Of a DNA stretch of 47,084 nt, positions 1 through 8,334 are shown one piece after another. Source of the stretch: an archaeon BMS3Bbin15 (GTDB lineage: Archaea; Hydrothermarchaeota; Hydrothermarchaeia; Hydrothermarchaeales; BMS3B); the NCBI GenBank assembly GCA_002897955.1, contig BDTY01000019.1, positions 1 to 47,084 on the forward strand. The letters run 5' to 3'. Within the stretch, counting starts at the first letter, position 1. Each line of letters starts with the position of its first letter. The notes below the pieces were generated by a model. The model saw only the letters and a program-made list of their open reading frames with translations. It ran no database searches and was not told the origin of the DNA. Made by a program: the position numbers and the translations under genes.

Positions 1-824
1 AGACTCTTTTTAATTTCTGAATTTATTCTTCTGTCAGTAAGCTCTCCAAACTCAGTTACATAGCCAATTTTATAACCCTCAAGGTCCGGGGTGAGCTTTG
101 AAGTGTAATCTAAATTTTCAACCTTTCTGGAAACTGCCTCTCTTTTGCTGTAGCCAGCTATAACCTCAAGCAAAAGCGCAGTTGAATAAACATCTCTGCC
201 TAAGGTTCCTATCTGGTCAAAACTCATTGCAAGGTCTATCAATCCCTGCCTTGGCACAAGACCGTATGTGGGCTTTATTCCTATAATACCACAGTGAGAT
301 GCCGGGTTTCTTATACTCCCTCCTGTGTCACTTCCAATTGCCAGGTCTGAGAGACCTCCGGCTATAGATGCTGCTGAACCGGAGGATGAGCCGCCAGGGA
401 TCCTTCCTATGGCTGCAGGATTTAAAATCGGGCCAAAGTAGCTCGTTTCACCGGAGCTTCCACAGGCAAATTCGTCCATATTTGTCATGCCTATAACTAT
501 TCCATCTTCCCTCCTGATACGCTCAATAACAGTTGCGTCGTAAGTGGCAGAATAATTTTCAAGAGTTTTTGAAGCGCAGCTTGCCTTAAGCCCTTTAACA
601 TTTATGTTGGATTTGACTGCAATAGCTAAACCAGAGAGCTTCCCGGCTCTTCCCTGCTTTATCTTTCTGTCAACATTTTTCGCCTCTTCAATAGCTTCTG
701 AATTCACATCCAGAATGGCATTATATTTTTCATTTTCAATTTTATCAAGGAAATTCTGAATATTCTGCTCTGCACTTATTTCGCCTGCTCTCAGATTGTG
801 AAGCTTCTCATCTAAAGTGCCCAA
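1..824 (-). CDS. gatA: Asp/Glu-tRNA amidotransferase subunit A (GatA), 3' end outside the window
   Basis: Amidase-signature subunit of the GatCAB amidotransferase. It hydrolyses glutamine to supply ammonia for turning Asp-tRNA(Asn) or Glu-tRNA(Gln) into the amide form. Reading the minus strand from a TTG at 824 gives about 274 residues of an open frame that runs off the window. The catalytic Lys is seen in AVKSNINV, the Ser-cisSer region in PGGSSSGSAAS and the downstream Ser motif in GSDTGGSIRNPA. The TTG start is chosen because a GAGGTGG ribosome site lies just upstream inside gatC, and the frame overlaps the gatC stop by 13 nt. That arrangement suggests translational coupling in a gatC-gatA unit. 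Family assignment is secure. The exact start is inferred. Confidence 0.93.
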   Translation of the reverse strand, partial: MGTLDEKLHNLRAGEISAEQNIQNFLDKIENEKYNAILDVNSEAIEEAKNVDRKIKQGRAGKLSGLAIAVKSNINVKGLKASCASKTLENYSATYDATVIERIRREDGIVIGMTNMDEFACGSSGETSYFGPILNPAAIGRIPGGSSSGSAASIAGGLSDLAIGSDTGGSIRNPASHCGIIGIKPTYGLVPRQGLIDLAMSFDQIGTLGRDVYSTALLLEVIAGYSKREAVSRKVENLDYTSKLTPDLEGYKIGYVTEFGELTDRRINSEIKKS

Positions 825-1045
825 GTTCCCACCTCTGCAATAAAATAGCTATCTTCATCAATTTTTGGTGCATTCTTAAGGGCAAGTTTTCTGAATTCCT
901 TTTTATTTTCGGGTGTGCTGTCGTCTCTAAGTACATTTACATCTTTAAGAACATAATATGTTTCTTCAAGTTCGACTTCACCCAGAGTAAGTGAGAGTTC
1001 CTCCAGGACTTTTTCAGCTTCTTCTTTAATCTTTTCTTGGGTCAT
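812..1045 (-). CDS. gatC: Asp/Glu-tRNA amidotransferase subunit C (GatC)
   Basis: Small 77-residue subunit that stabilises GatA and helps bridge it to GatB. Length, high Glu/Lys content and the pattern LRDD followed by a C-terminal FIAEVGTWAL segment fit GatC. The GatC family wraps an extended strand around GatA. The gene overlaps the upstream thioredoxin/HEAT gene by 20 nt and the downstream gatA by 13 nt, so the three are almost certainly co-transcribed. GatB is not in the window. With the non-discriminating type AspS at 25311-26624, the expected product is Asn-tRNA(Asn). Confidence 0.85.
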   Translation of the reverse strand: MTQEKIKEEAEKVLEELSLTLGEVELEETYYVLKDVNVLRDDSTPENKKEFRKLALKNAPKIDEDSYFIAEVGTWAL

Positions 1046-1991
1046 CGTTATTCCTCTTTTTTATTGAAGATAAGGCATCCTCAAGGGCATCTTTAATGTT
1101 GCCCTCAGAATTTTCGAGTTCCTCTTCAAGCTCCTCTATCACATCGCTATCTGCAATTTTCTCGAGAGCATATATTACGTCACCCCTTATATTCTCCTTG
1201 TCTGTTTTAAGTTTTTCCAGAAGTACAGGTATAGCCTTTTTGACTTTCTCCAGATCAATTAAGTGCAGATCTTCCAGAGCTGCCACAGCGCCTATTCTAA
1301 CCCTCATACTGGAATCGAATACAAGTTCGGCAAGGGTCTCTTCAAGTCCTTCCCTTTCGGCAATCTCAATAACATTCTCCAGCATTCCCTTCTCTAACAT
1401 ATTGGCAATAAGCTCCTTTTTATCCCCTCTTGCCACCTTCTCTATCCACTCAAGAATTTCCTTTAGACTCAGCTTACCCTCGAGCTTTGCCTCATCATTT
1501 ATAATTAATGTTGGCGTCGCGGTTATCTCATACCTCTCCTCAAATTCCATGAAACTCAGAATGTCTATGACATGAAGTGAAATATGCTCTGATACGAGTC
1601 TTCCTGTCCTGTCAATCACCCCGGGGCACACCGGACAGAACTCGGTCGCGAATATTTTAATATTTATATCTTTATCTATAGCCTTTATTCTTTCAGCAAA
1701 TTTTTCACTTACCTCAAGACTTTCAGAAGATACTCTTATAAGATTTTTCAGAAAGGGTCCTCTTTCCTTACCCTCAGGATAGAAGGAGTAAATTATTCTC
1801 TTATTTCTGCCAATGAGCACCATAGCCGGTTTTATCTCTAACTTTTCATCTCCAATTGTAAATTCGATTTTATCGCTGATATGAGAAAGCTTCTCACCGA
1901 GTTTTCTTAGCCTTTCAAAAAGTTCTTCCTTTCCTCCGGGAACGAGCCTGATAACAATTTTATTTTCAAGAGTCTCTAAAATTTCCCACAT
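1026..1991 (-). CDS. Thioredoxin-fold (PDO/glutaredoxin-like) protein fused to HEAT-type repeats
   Basis: A 321-residue protein. Residues 1-100 look like a degenerate thioredoxin half without CxxC. Residues about 105-190 form a second thioredoxin/glutaredoxin-like half with an active-site CPVC at 119-122 and a cis-Pro segment TATPTLIIN. Residues about 190-305 are alpha-helical repeats of HEAT/ARM type (for example MRVRIGAVAALEDL), followed by a charged tail. The first two parts resemble archaeal protein disulfide oxidoreductases, which reduce or isomerise disulfides. The HEAT extension suggests a docking surface. No signal peptide is visible, so it is likely cytoplasmic. It is the first gene of a unit with gatC-gatA, with overlapping ends. 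The GGTGAT ribosome site at 1995-2000 supports the ATG at 1991. The partner protein is unknown. Confidence 0.75.
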   Translation of the reverse strand: MWEILETLENKIVIRLVPGGKEELFERLRKLGEKLSHISDKIEFTIGDEKLEIKPAMVLIGRNKRIIYSFYPEGKERGPFLKNLIRVSSESLEVSEKFAERIKAIDKDINIKIFATEFCPVCPGVIDRTGRLVSEHISLHVIDILSFMEFEERYEITATPTLIINDEAKLEGKLSLKEILEWIEKVARGDKKELIANMLEKGMLENVIEIAEREGLEETLAELVFDSSMRVRIGAVAALEDLHLIDLEKVKKAIPVLLEKLKTDKENIRGDVIYALEKIADSDVIEELEEELENSEGNIKDALEDALSSIKKRNNDDPRKD

Positions 1992-2020
1992 ATAATCACC
2001 AGCCGGAAGCCAAGATTGAG

Positions 2021-2030
2021 ATTATAATTA
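2021..2030 (-). promoter_or_regulatory. TATA-like element for the thioredoxin/HEAT-gatCA unit
   Basis: On the minus strand the run TAATTATAAT lies about 30-40 nt upstream of the ATG at 1991. This is where an archaeal TATA box would sit. Assigned by position and composition only. Confidence 0.35.
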
Positions 2031-2074
2031 ACATCGTAAGTAAATGGAAATAGGCAATATAACAGGCTATTACT

Positions 2075-4537
2075 TCATTTCACTGGAAGGTCAAACCAGA
2101 AAGTTGTGCCTTTATCAAGTTTACTTTCTACAAAAAGCTTTCCAGAATGAAGCTCTATTATTTTCTTGGCAACAGCCAGCCCCATACCTGTACCACTGTA
2201 CCTCCTCTTTGTACTGGCATCAAGCTGAGTTAATGGCTTGAAGATTTCGTCAAGCCTTTCTTTTGGCATCCCTACCCCTGTATCCTTTATTCTAATTACG
2301 ACTTTATTTCTAAGACTTTTTACACTTATTTCCACTTTTCCACCTTCACGATTGAATTTTATGGCATTATCAAGTATATTTAATAGTGCTCTGCTTAAAT
2401 TGTCTTCATCCCCCACAATAATCGGAAGATTATTCCCCAGATGCAATATTATTTTAACTTTCTTTTCTCTGGCTAAAGTTTTTTTCCTGGAGACTGTATT
2501 TTCGACCAGAGTCATGAGGTCTATATCTTTAAAGTTAATATTGACTTTTCCTCTATAAAAACTACTCACAGCAACAAGATTGTCAACAATTTCACTGAGT
2601 TTCTGTAGATATTTTTTTGAAATTTTTATCATCTTTATGTTACCCTCATCCTTCACTTCCCCCTCTAGTAACTCCAGAGTACCTTTCATTACAGTAACAG
2701 GGGTGAGAATTTCATGTCTGACATTGGCAATAATATTGTTTTTTAAAATATCCACACTTCTTAGCTGCTCATATGCTTTTTCAAGTTCCCTGTGAGCTTC
2801 TTTAACTGGAGTAATATCGAGAGCAGAAGCAACAATACCATCAATCTCACCAGAATGATTACGCAGTGAAGAAATTGCGAGTTCAACATTTTTTCCAGAT
2901 TTCAGTGTTGCATCAAGATTCACTGGTTCATTTTCCACGTTGCCTCTTAGAATATCTATGACAATATTTTTCACTATATCTTCTTTGAAGTGCTCCCATA
3001 TATAGCTCCTTATAATATCATTCTCGCCTTTCCCCAGATATTTAAGAGTACGTCTGTTTATGAAATTTATCAGACCACTGCCATCTGTTGTAAGCACAGC
3101 TGCAGGAACTGTATGCATTATACTTCCAAGCTCCTGGAAAAATTCTCTGAGCTTCTTCTGTGACCTTCTAACTGCTTCTTCACTGCGTCTGTGCTCTGCT
3201 GCGGCAGTTAACAAGCTTGCAATTGAACTGAGAAAATCCACATCTGCCTGAGAATATTTTCTTTTCTGCTTAGAATGCACCCCAATAACACCGTAAACCT
3301 TATCCCCATATTTCATGGGCAAACTTATGCCAGATACTATAAAATTATCTGAAAGAAGTCTGGGTGCTCTGAATCTCTTCTCCTCATCAAAATTTTCCAC
3401 AACAACAGCTTTTTTCATCTGAAGAGTATAGCCTGCCTGGGACTCAAGTCCTACGCCCACCTCAGCCTTTCCTACCGTATCAGGAGGCCAGCCAGTGCCT
3501 GCAATTAGACGGAGTTTATTCCCTTCAAGCCACAGAATTTTTGAGAACTCAACATCCATAACTTCTGCAACGAGCTCCACAGCAGTCTGCATGAGAGTTT
3601 CAATCTCTGCTCCATTAACGAAGAGTTCTCCGATTTTTGCAACAACAATCCGCTGGGGTAATATGTATTTTGTTTCTTCCTTCTCTTTCATTACTTTAAG
3701 GGCAAAGGCAATATCTCTGCCTATTTGCATAAGAAGATTAATTTCGTTTTCTGTAAAAACTTCTGCTCTGTCAGAGCAAACATTGATAGTATATAATACT
3801 CTATCCTCATAGATTACAGGTATGACGGCAGAGGATAATCTGTTACCTGTCTCCTCATATTTACTTTTCAGTATCTGAGGCTTTTTTGTTTTCACTGCAA
3901 TATTACATGCATCTTTCATGGGGTATGAGGAATAAGGCTTATATTCGAAACCAGCTTTTGCTACTGGTACAACCCCCTCTGTATCCTCTTTTATTGAATC
4001 TATCCACACCAGTCTGTAGCCCCTTACCCTATACAGTATGTCGCAGACCTCTTTAAGAAGTTCAGTAACATTTTCCTCTCTGGTTATTACAGTATTGACT
4101 TCTGTTATTGCTTGAAGTACACTTTTGAGATGCTCTATTTTCTTATCAGCCACACCACTATTGGTAATATCTGTGTTTATCTCCACAACAGCAACAATAT
4201 CTCCCTGTTTATTCCTGACAGGAGCTGCTGAAATTTTAGATATCCACTTATCTCCTGAGTTTCTTATATGTTCATGGATTGCTCTTTTAATCTCTCCTAT
4301 TTCAGGCACTTTCTCAACAGGACATATAATTTTGCAGGGTTCCTTCTCTCCATGACAGCTTTCATAGCATTTCCTGCCAATGAGTTCTTCCTTTTTATAT
4401 CCAAATAGTTCAAGGGCTGCAGGATTGGCTTCTATGACATTGTAGTCTAAATCAATAATTATTAAGCCTTCCTCAAGGTAATTTAACATATCTTTAAGAA
4501 ATCCATCCTCATCTACCTCCTGAAATATAAATCCCAT
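2075..4537 (-). CDS. Cytoplasmic PAS-GAF-GAF-PAS histidine kinase
   Basis: Sensor kinase of about 820 residues without membrane segments. Domains in order, numbered from the ATG at 4537: PAS about 12-128 with a Cys-rich insert (CYESCHGEKEPCKIICP), GAF about 150-285, GAF about 310-450, PAS about 475-580, HisKA with the phospho-acceptor in NVRHEILTP (His608), and an HATPase_c domain with N box LLNILDNAIKFN and G boxes DTGVGMP and GTGMGLAVAKKI. An upstream TTG at 4546 is possible, but the GAGGT site about 8 nt before the ATG at 4537 favours the shorter form. No response regulator is adjacent, so it is an orphan. Ligands are unknown. The paired GAF domains and the cysteine-rich PAS are compatible with small-molecule or redox sensing. 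Confidence 0.88.
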   Translation of the reverse strand: MGFIFQEVDEDGFLKDMLNYLEEGLIIIDLDYNVIEANPAALELFGYKKEELIGRKCYESCHGEKEPCKIICPVEKVPEIGEIKRAIHEHIRNSGDKWISKISAAPVRNKQGDIVAVVEINTDITNSGVADKKIEHLKSVLQAITEVNTVITREENVTELLKEVCDILYRVRGYRLVWIDSIKEDTEGVVPVAKAGFEYKPYSSYPMKDACNIAVKTKKPQILKSKYEETGNRLSSAVIPVIYEDRVLYTINVCSDRAEVFTENEINLLMQIGRDIAFALKVMKEKEETKYILPQRIVVAKIGELFVNGAEIETLMQTAVELVAEVMDVEFSKILWLEGNKLRLIAGTGWPPDTVGKAEVGVGLESQAGYTLQMKKAVVVENFDEEKRFRAPRLLSDNFIVSGISLPMKYGDKVYGVIGVHSKQKRKYSQADVDFLSSIASLLTAAAEHRRSEEAVRRSQKKLREFFQELGSIMHTVPAAVLTTDGSGLINFINRRTLKYLGKGENDIIRSYIWEHFKEDIVKNIVIDILRGNVENEPVNLDATLKSGKNVELAISSLRNHSGEIDGIVASALDITPVKEAHRELEKAYEQLRSVDILKNNIIANVRHEILTPVTVMKGTLELLEGEVKDEGNIKMIKISKKYLQKLSEIVDNLVAVSSFYRGKVNINFKDIDLMTLVENTVSRKKTLAREKKVKIILHLGNNLPIIVGDEDNLSRALLNILDNAIKFNREGGKVEISVKSLRNKVVIRIKDTGVGMPKERLDEIFKPLTQLDASTKRRYSGTGMGLAVAKKIIELHSGKLFVESKLDKGTTFWFDLPVK

Positions 4538-4857
4538 ATCGCACAACCTCTGGCATTTCGGACCTTTTGCATAAATGATTAACCGAGGACAGGTTATAAA
4601 TAACTGCCAGTTGAGCTTATTTTAATCATGAAACAAAATAAAACCCAATACAGCAGTCTAATCCGAGATGGCCTATCGCGCATACTTAAATCTTTCGTTG
4701 GCAAGCATTCCGGCAACCTCCTTGAAAAAATCTCCAATATTTTTCGCTGCACTTGCACAGAAATGTAAGCACAACATTTTTATTGAAAAATTGCTTATGA
4801 ATATTTCTCTCAAGGATAGTTATTTAACTGAAGCTTGTTAGCATGAAGGTGCTTTGT
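4538..4857. other. Divergent intergenic region with a doubtful 46-codon ORF
   Basis: This stretch separates the histidine kinase (minus) from the DUF1015 gene (plus). A plus-strand frame at 4628-4768 would encode 46 residues (start MKQNKTQYSS, end FRCTCTEM). It uses CGA/CGC arginine and TCG serine codons, which are uncommon in the neighbouring genes, and it has no clear ribosome site. It could be a relic of a transferred gene or chance. A TATA-like run (TTATTTAACT, 4820-4829) lies about 30 nt upstream of the DUF1015 start. Nothing else recognisable. Confidence 0.3.
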
Positions 4858-6129
4858 ATGGTTAAGGTTAAGTCTTTTAAAGCTCTCAGGTATAACCTCA
4901 GCAGGGTTGATATAGAAAAGGTTATGGCACCTCCCTATGATATAATAAGTGAGGAGGAAAGGAAGAAGCTCTATAGTACCAGTGGATACAATATTGTGAG
5001 AATAGACTATGGAGAGGAGGAGCCAGGGGATAGTGAAATAGATAATAAATACACCCGTGCAACGAAGCTTCTTGAAAAATGGATTGAAGAGGGTATTTTT
5101 ATACCGGAAAGTATTTCATGCTTTTACTACTACACTCAGGAGTATACATTTAGGGGGAGGAGAAAGAAACTCTCAGGGTTTATCGGTCTTCTGAAACTTG
5201 AGGATTTTGGTGAGAATGTTTTTCCCCATGAGGAAACTTTGAGTCAGCCCAAAAAAGATAGACTGGAGCTTATGAGGTATACGAGAAGCAACATAAGTCC
5301 AATATATACTGTATATCAGGATAATGAGAGAAGAATTGAAAGGCTGGCTGAGAAGGGAGATGGCAGGCCACTTTATGAGTTTTATGAGGACTTCAGCGGA
5401 GTAAGAATAAAACATACTTTCTGGAGGCTTTGCTCTGAGGAAGCTTTGATGAAGATTTCAGATGTGATGATAGATAAAAAAATATTCATTGCTGATGGAC
5501 ATCACCGCTATGAAACAGCCTTAGCATACAGAATGGAGAGAAAGAGGGAAGGTGATGGGGGAGAGGCACCTTACGACTATGTTCTGACTTTCTTTGCGAA
5601 TATGAAACAGGATGGAATTACAATAATTCCGGCCCACAGGCTTCTCAAAAGCATGGTGAGAGGAGATTTTATTGAAAGAGCTTCTGATTACTTTGAAATT
5701 GAAGAGGTTATTAATAGAGAGGATTTAATCAGGAAGATAGACTCTTCCAAGAGCAGGGTTATCGGCTTTTTCTCAGGAGATAGAGCATACCTCTTAAAAC
5801 TCAGGGACTTCAGTATTATGGATGAACTCATTGAAGATAAGCCGGAAGTATGGAAGAATCTGAATGTTGTTGTACTCCACTCCCTTATTATAAAAAAAAT
5901 CCTTGGAATAGATAAGAGAGAGGCTGAAAAACTTGTGAGCTACGAAATTGGTATAGATAAGGCATTTGAGGCAGTTAATACAGGAAAAGCCAGGGCTGCC
6001 TTTTTCCTGAAGCCGTTGGCTCTTGAAGAGATAAGAGATGTGGCCTTCGCAGGTGAGAAGATGCCTGGCAAGGCAACCTATTTCTTTCCCAAACTTTTGA
6101 CAGGTTTGATGTTATATAAGATGGATTAG
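4858..6129 (+). CDS. DUF1015 family protein
   Basis: A 423-residue cytoplasmic protein of the DUF1015 family, widespread in archaea and bacteria and without an established reaction. The family's most conserved block, IADGHHRYETALAYR, is intact in the middle of the protein, and the N-terminus (KVKSFKALRYN) matches the family start. An ATG at 4843 is also open, but AAGGTG at 4846-4851 is correctly spaced for the ATG at 4858, and family members begin at that point. The gene ends exactly where the convergent methyltransferase ends, with no spacer. Alternatives such as a kinase or hydrolase role would be guesswork. Confidence 0.85.
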   Translation: MVKVKSFKALRYNLSRVDIEKVMAPPYDIISEEERKKLYSTSGYNIVRIDYGEEEPGDSEIDNKYTRATKLLEKWIEEGIFIPESISCFYYYTQEYTFRGRRKKLSGFIGLLKLEDFGENVFPHEETLSQPKKDRLELMRYTRSNISPIYTVYQDNERRIERLAEKGDGRPLYEFYEDFSGVRIKHTFWRLCSEEALMKISDVMIDKKIFIADGHHRYETALAYRMERKREGDGGEAPYDYVLTFFANMKQDGITIIPAHRLLKSMVRGDFIERASDYFEIEEVINREDLIRKIDSSKSRVIGFFSGDRAYLLKLRDFSIMDELIEDKPEVWKNLNVVVLHSLIIKKILGIDKREAEKLVSYEIGIDKAFEAVNTGKARAAFFLKPLALEEIRDVAFAGEKMPGKATYFFPKLLTGLMLYKMD

Positions 6130-7116
6130 CTACTTTTCCAGTATCACAATAGTGTATAAATCAGTTCTGGAATGTTCAACAATGCTATATTTGAACCCTG
6201 CTCTCTCCACCTCCTCAAGAAATCTCTTCAGAGGAATAATCTCTATTTCAAGAGCTTCAGTCCAGTCATAGAAGCCTTTCAGAGGAAACTTCTCAAGAAA
6301 CTCAGAGTAAATGGCAAAGTAGGCTTTACCCCCTTCCTTCAGAAGAGAATAAACTTCCCTGATAACTTTTTCCCAGTTTTTTGCTATGTGATTAAGCCCG
6401 AAGAAACAGGTAACCACCTCTATGTTTTCTTCTTTCAGAGAAACCCTCATATTACCTCTAACACTTAAAGCTTCTTTAAGGTTCCTTGCATTTCCCTGCA
6501 GTACTGTGATGTTATTAACCTCTGCACCCTGTGCTCTCCAGAAAAGTTCAGCAAAATCTGCATAAGTTTCGAGCTTTTCATACTGGAGAAAAACTCTTTC
6601 CTCAGGGTGGCCTGGGAAAAGTTCAATTGTTGTGTCCTCTATATAAGTCCTGTCTTTATCGTAGATTATTCTGTTATTATAGGAATAGTCGAGAGCAAAA
6701 ACCTTTTTATTTCTACTGAGAAAAACCGGAATCCAGCCGAAACCTGAAGCTATGTCCAGAACAGTTTTACCTTCCACAAGGCCAGCGAAATGCTCCGAAT
6801 ATTCATAGTTTACATCAGGCTCAGCTTTAAGGTCATCCTCTGTAAGTACCGCCTCAAAATCCTCCTTAAACTCTAAGGTGGAAGTCTTGCCTGCTTTAAT
6901 CCTTCTGACTTCTTCGAGAACCTCCAGAGGAATGGCATAACCCTGAACCCAGATTTCAATATTGTCTTTGAGCTCTTTAATGTTATCTTCTGGAATATCC
7001 ATTACCACATCTCTTGTTATAGCAAGGAAGAGCTCCTCAAGAAAATCTCTGTCAGTGGAAAAATAACCTTTAATCTTCTCAATGGCTTCTTTCTTAGGAA
7101 GAACATAGATTAACAT
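6130..7116 (-). CDS. Class I SAM-dependent methyltransferase
   Basis: A 328-residue protein. A Rossmann methyltransferase core begins near residue 110 with motif I VLDIASGFGWIP and acidic motif II VFALDYS. A later segment VVTCFFGLNHI and the post-motif LLKEGGKAYFAIY complete the class I pattern. The first 100 residues are helical and acidic and may be a substrate-recognition domain. The substrate is not identifiable. The gene lies 1 nt downstream of the SppA gene, so the two are probably co-transcribed. Its stop abuts the stop of the convergent DUF1015 gene. Confidence 0.78.
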   Translation of the reverse strand: MLIYVLPKKEAIEKIKGYFSTDRDFLEELFLAITRDVVMDIPEDNIKELKDNIEIWVQGYAIPLEVLEEVRRIKAGKTSTLEFKEDFEAVLTEDDLKAEPDVNYEYSEHFAGLVEGKTVLDIASGFGWIPVFLSRNKKVFALDYSYNNRIIYDKDRTYIEDTTIELFPGHPEERVFLQYEKLETYADFAELFWRAQGAEVNNITVLQGNARNLKEALSVRGNMRVSLKEENIEVVTCFFGLNHIAKNWEKVIREVYSLLKEGGKAYFAIYSEFLEKFPLKGFYDWTEALEIEIIPLKRFLEEVERAGFKYSIVEHSRTDLYTIVILEK

Positions 7117-7117
7117 A

Positions 7118-8056
7118 TCAGAACTTCAATTTTCCTTCTGTCATAAAAATACCTGTTCCAATCATACCCTTTGCAAAGCCATAGCCGAAGTTTTCAAAGG
7201 AACTACCCAGAATATCCCTGAGTAAACCCGGCTTCTTTCTGTAGGTTACAATCTGGGGTTTACCCTTTATACCTCCAAGCTCTGCAGCCTTCTTAACAGC
7301 ATATTCAAAGCTACCTGTTTTATCTGCAAGCCTGAGTTTCACAGCATCTGTTCCTGAATAAACTCTTCCACCAGCTATACTTCTGACATAACTCTCGCTG
7401 AGGTTTCTGTTCTGTGAAACATCCTTGATAAAGAGGTTGTATGTCTCATTGACAATCCTCTGCATCATAGCCCTCTCTTCTCCGGTAAAAGGTCTGAAAC
7501 CTGTACTGAAATCCTTATATTTTCCTGCCTTGATAACTGTCATGTTCAATCCGATTTTCTTGAAGAGTTTTGAATACTCCGGGAAAATTGATATAACTCC
7601 GATGCTGCCAGTAATTGTTGCGGGGTCCGCAACAATATAGTTGGAGGCACTCGCAACAAAGTAACCTCCAGAAGCTGCAATTTCCCCCAGCCATGCCACC
7701 ACCGGCTTCTTATTTTTGGCCTTTTTTACAGCAGAACTCATCTCTTCACTTGCAACAACGCTGCCGCCTGGAGAGTTGACGTCTATAACTATTGCCTTGA
7801 CAGAGTTGTCTTCAACGGCACGATTAATTTGACTTATGAACTCTCCTGAAGTTGTTCCTTCACCTGAAATAAAACTGCTGCCCTCGGGAGACATCTGTAT
7901 AGGGCCATCAAGGTTTATAACTGCAATTTTATTACCATTTCCAATAGAGGCAGAATTATAGGAGATAAAATAAGCCCCGATAAGGGATATTGCTATTACA
8001 AAACCAATTATAACCAAACCAGTTGTTAACATGTTTTTCATATTATGCCTCCACAA
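7118..8056 (-). CDS. sppA: Signal peptide peptidase SppA (S49 family, archaeal type)
   Basis: A membrane-anchored serine protease that degrades leftover signal peptides. The 312 residues show one N-terminal transmembrane anchor (about 10-32) and then an S49 domain facing outward. The catalytic Ser is in GEIAASGGYFVA (Ser129), with the general-base Lys in the conserved KAGKYKD segment (about 176-182). The oxyanion region IDVNSPGGSV also matches. A single S49 domain is usual for archaeal and Gram-positive SppA, in contrast to the double-domain E. coli enzyme. The ATG five codons in (MKNML) is an alternative start. It is divergent from rps17e and probably shares a unit with the downstream methyltransferase. 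Confidence 0.9.
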   Translation of the reverse strand: MWRHNMKNMLTTGLVIIGFVIAISLIGAYFISYNSASIGNGNKIAVINLDGPIQMSPEGSSFISGEGTTSGEFISQINRAVEDNSVKAIVIDVNSPGGSVVASEEMSSAVKKAKNKKPVVAWLGEIAASGGYFVASASNYIVADPATITGSIGVISIFPEYSKLFKKIGLNMTVIKAGKYKDFSTGFRPFTGEERAMMQRIVNETYNLFIKDVSQNRNLSESYVRSIAGGRVYSGTDAVKLRLADKTGSFEYAVKKAAELGGIKGKPQIVTYRKKPGLLRDILGSSFENFGYGFAKGMIGTGIFMTEGKLKF

Positions 8057-8061
8057 GAAAA

Positions 8062-8071
8062 TTTAAATATA
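8062..8071 (+). promoter_or_regulatory. TATA box for the rps17e-dapA-dapB unit
   Basis: TTTAAATATA lies in an A/T-rich setting. Transcription would be expected to start about 25 nt downstream, near 8088-8093. This matters because the first ATG of the S17e frame (8082) would then lie at or upstream of the transcript start and could not be used. Confidence 0.55.
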
Positions 8072-8135
8072 ATCAGATGTTATGATTTTTAAAGTTAACC
8101 TCATACAGCTTAAAGACGATTCAGGAGGTGATAAT

Positions 8136-8333
8136 ATAGGACGGATAAGACATAAGGATATAAAGCGAACATCAGCGACCATTGTGAAGAAATATTCACC
8201 GTATCTCACAGATGATTTCAGGAAGAATAGAGAATTTATTGAGAAGGTTCTCGATGTTGAAGGTACTCTTGTCAAGAATAGAGTAGCTGGCTATGTAACA
8301 AGGCTCGTTAAGAGAAATGCTGTGGTAAGGTAG
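8136..8333 (+). CDS. rps17e: 30S ribosomal protein S17e, probable AUA start
   Basis: Small-subunit ribosomal protein found in archaea and eukaryotes. The residues GRIRHKDIKRTSATIV and the C-terminal RVAGYVTRLVKR are clear S17e signatures. Family members normally start Met-Gly-Arg-Ile-Arg. Here the codon before GGA is ATA (8136-8138), and a strong GGAGGTG ribosome site ends 5 nt before it. The frame stays open upstream to ATG 8082, but that adds 18 residues foreign to the family and starts at or before the predicted transcript start. I therefore place the start at the ATA. Either AUA is used as an initiator or a G has been misread as A. dapA follows after 1 nt. Confidence 0.85.
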   Translation: MGRIRHKDIKRTSATIVKKYSPYLTDDFRKNREFIEKVLDVEGTLVKNRVAGYVTRLVKRNAVVR

Positions 8334-8334
8334 T

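Noticed and set aside
1096-1575. Long plus-strand open frame rich in serine opposite the thioredoxin/HEAT gene
   Set aside because: Low-complexity Ser/Phe/Ile composition is the antisense shadow of an acidic helical protein. No ribosome site, and the minus frame is a clear gene.
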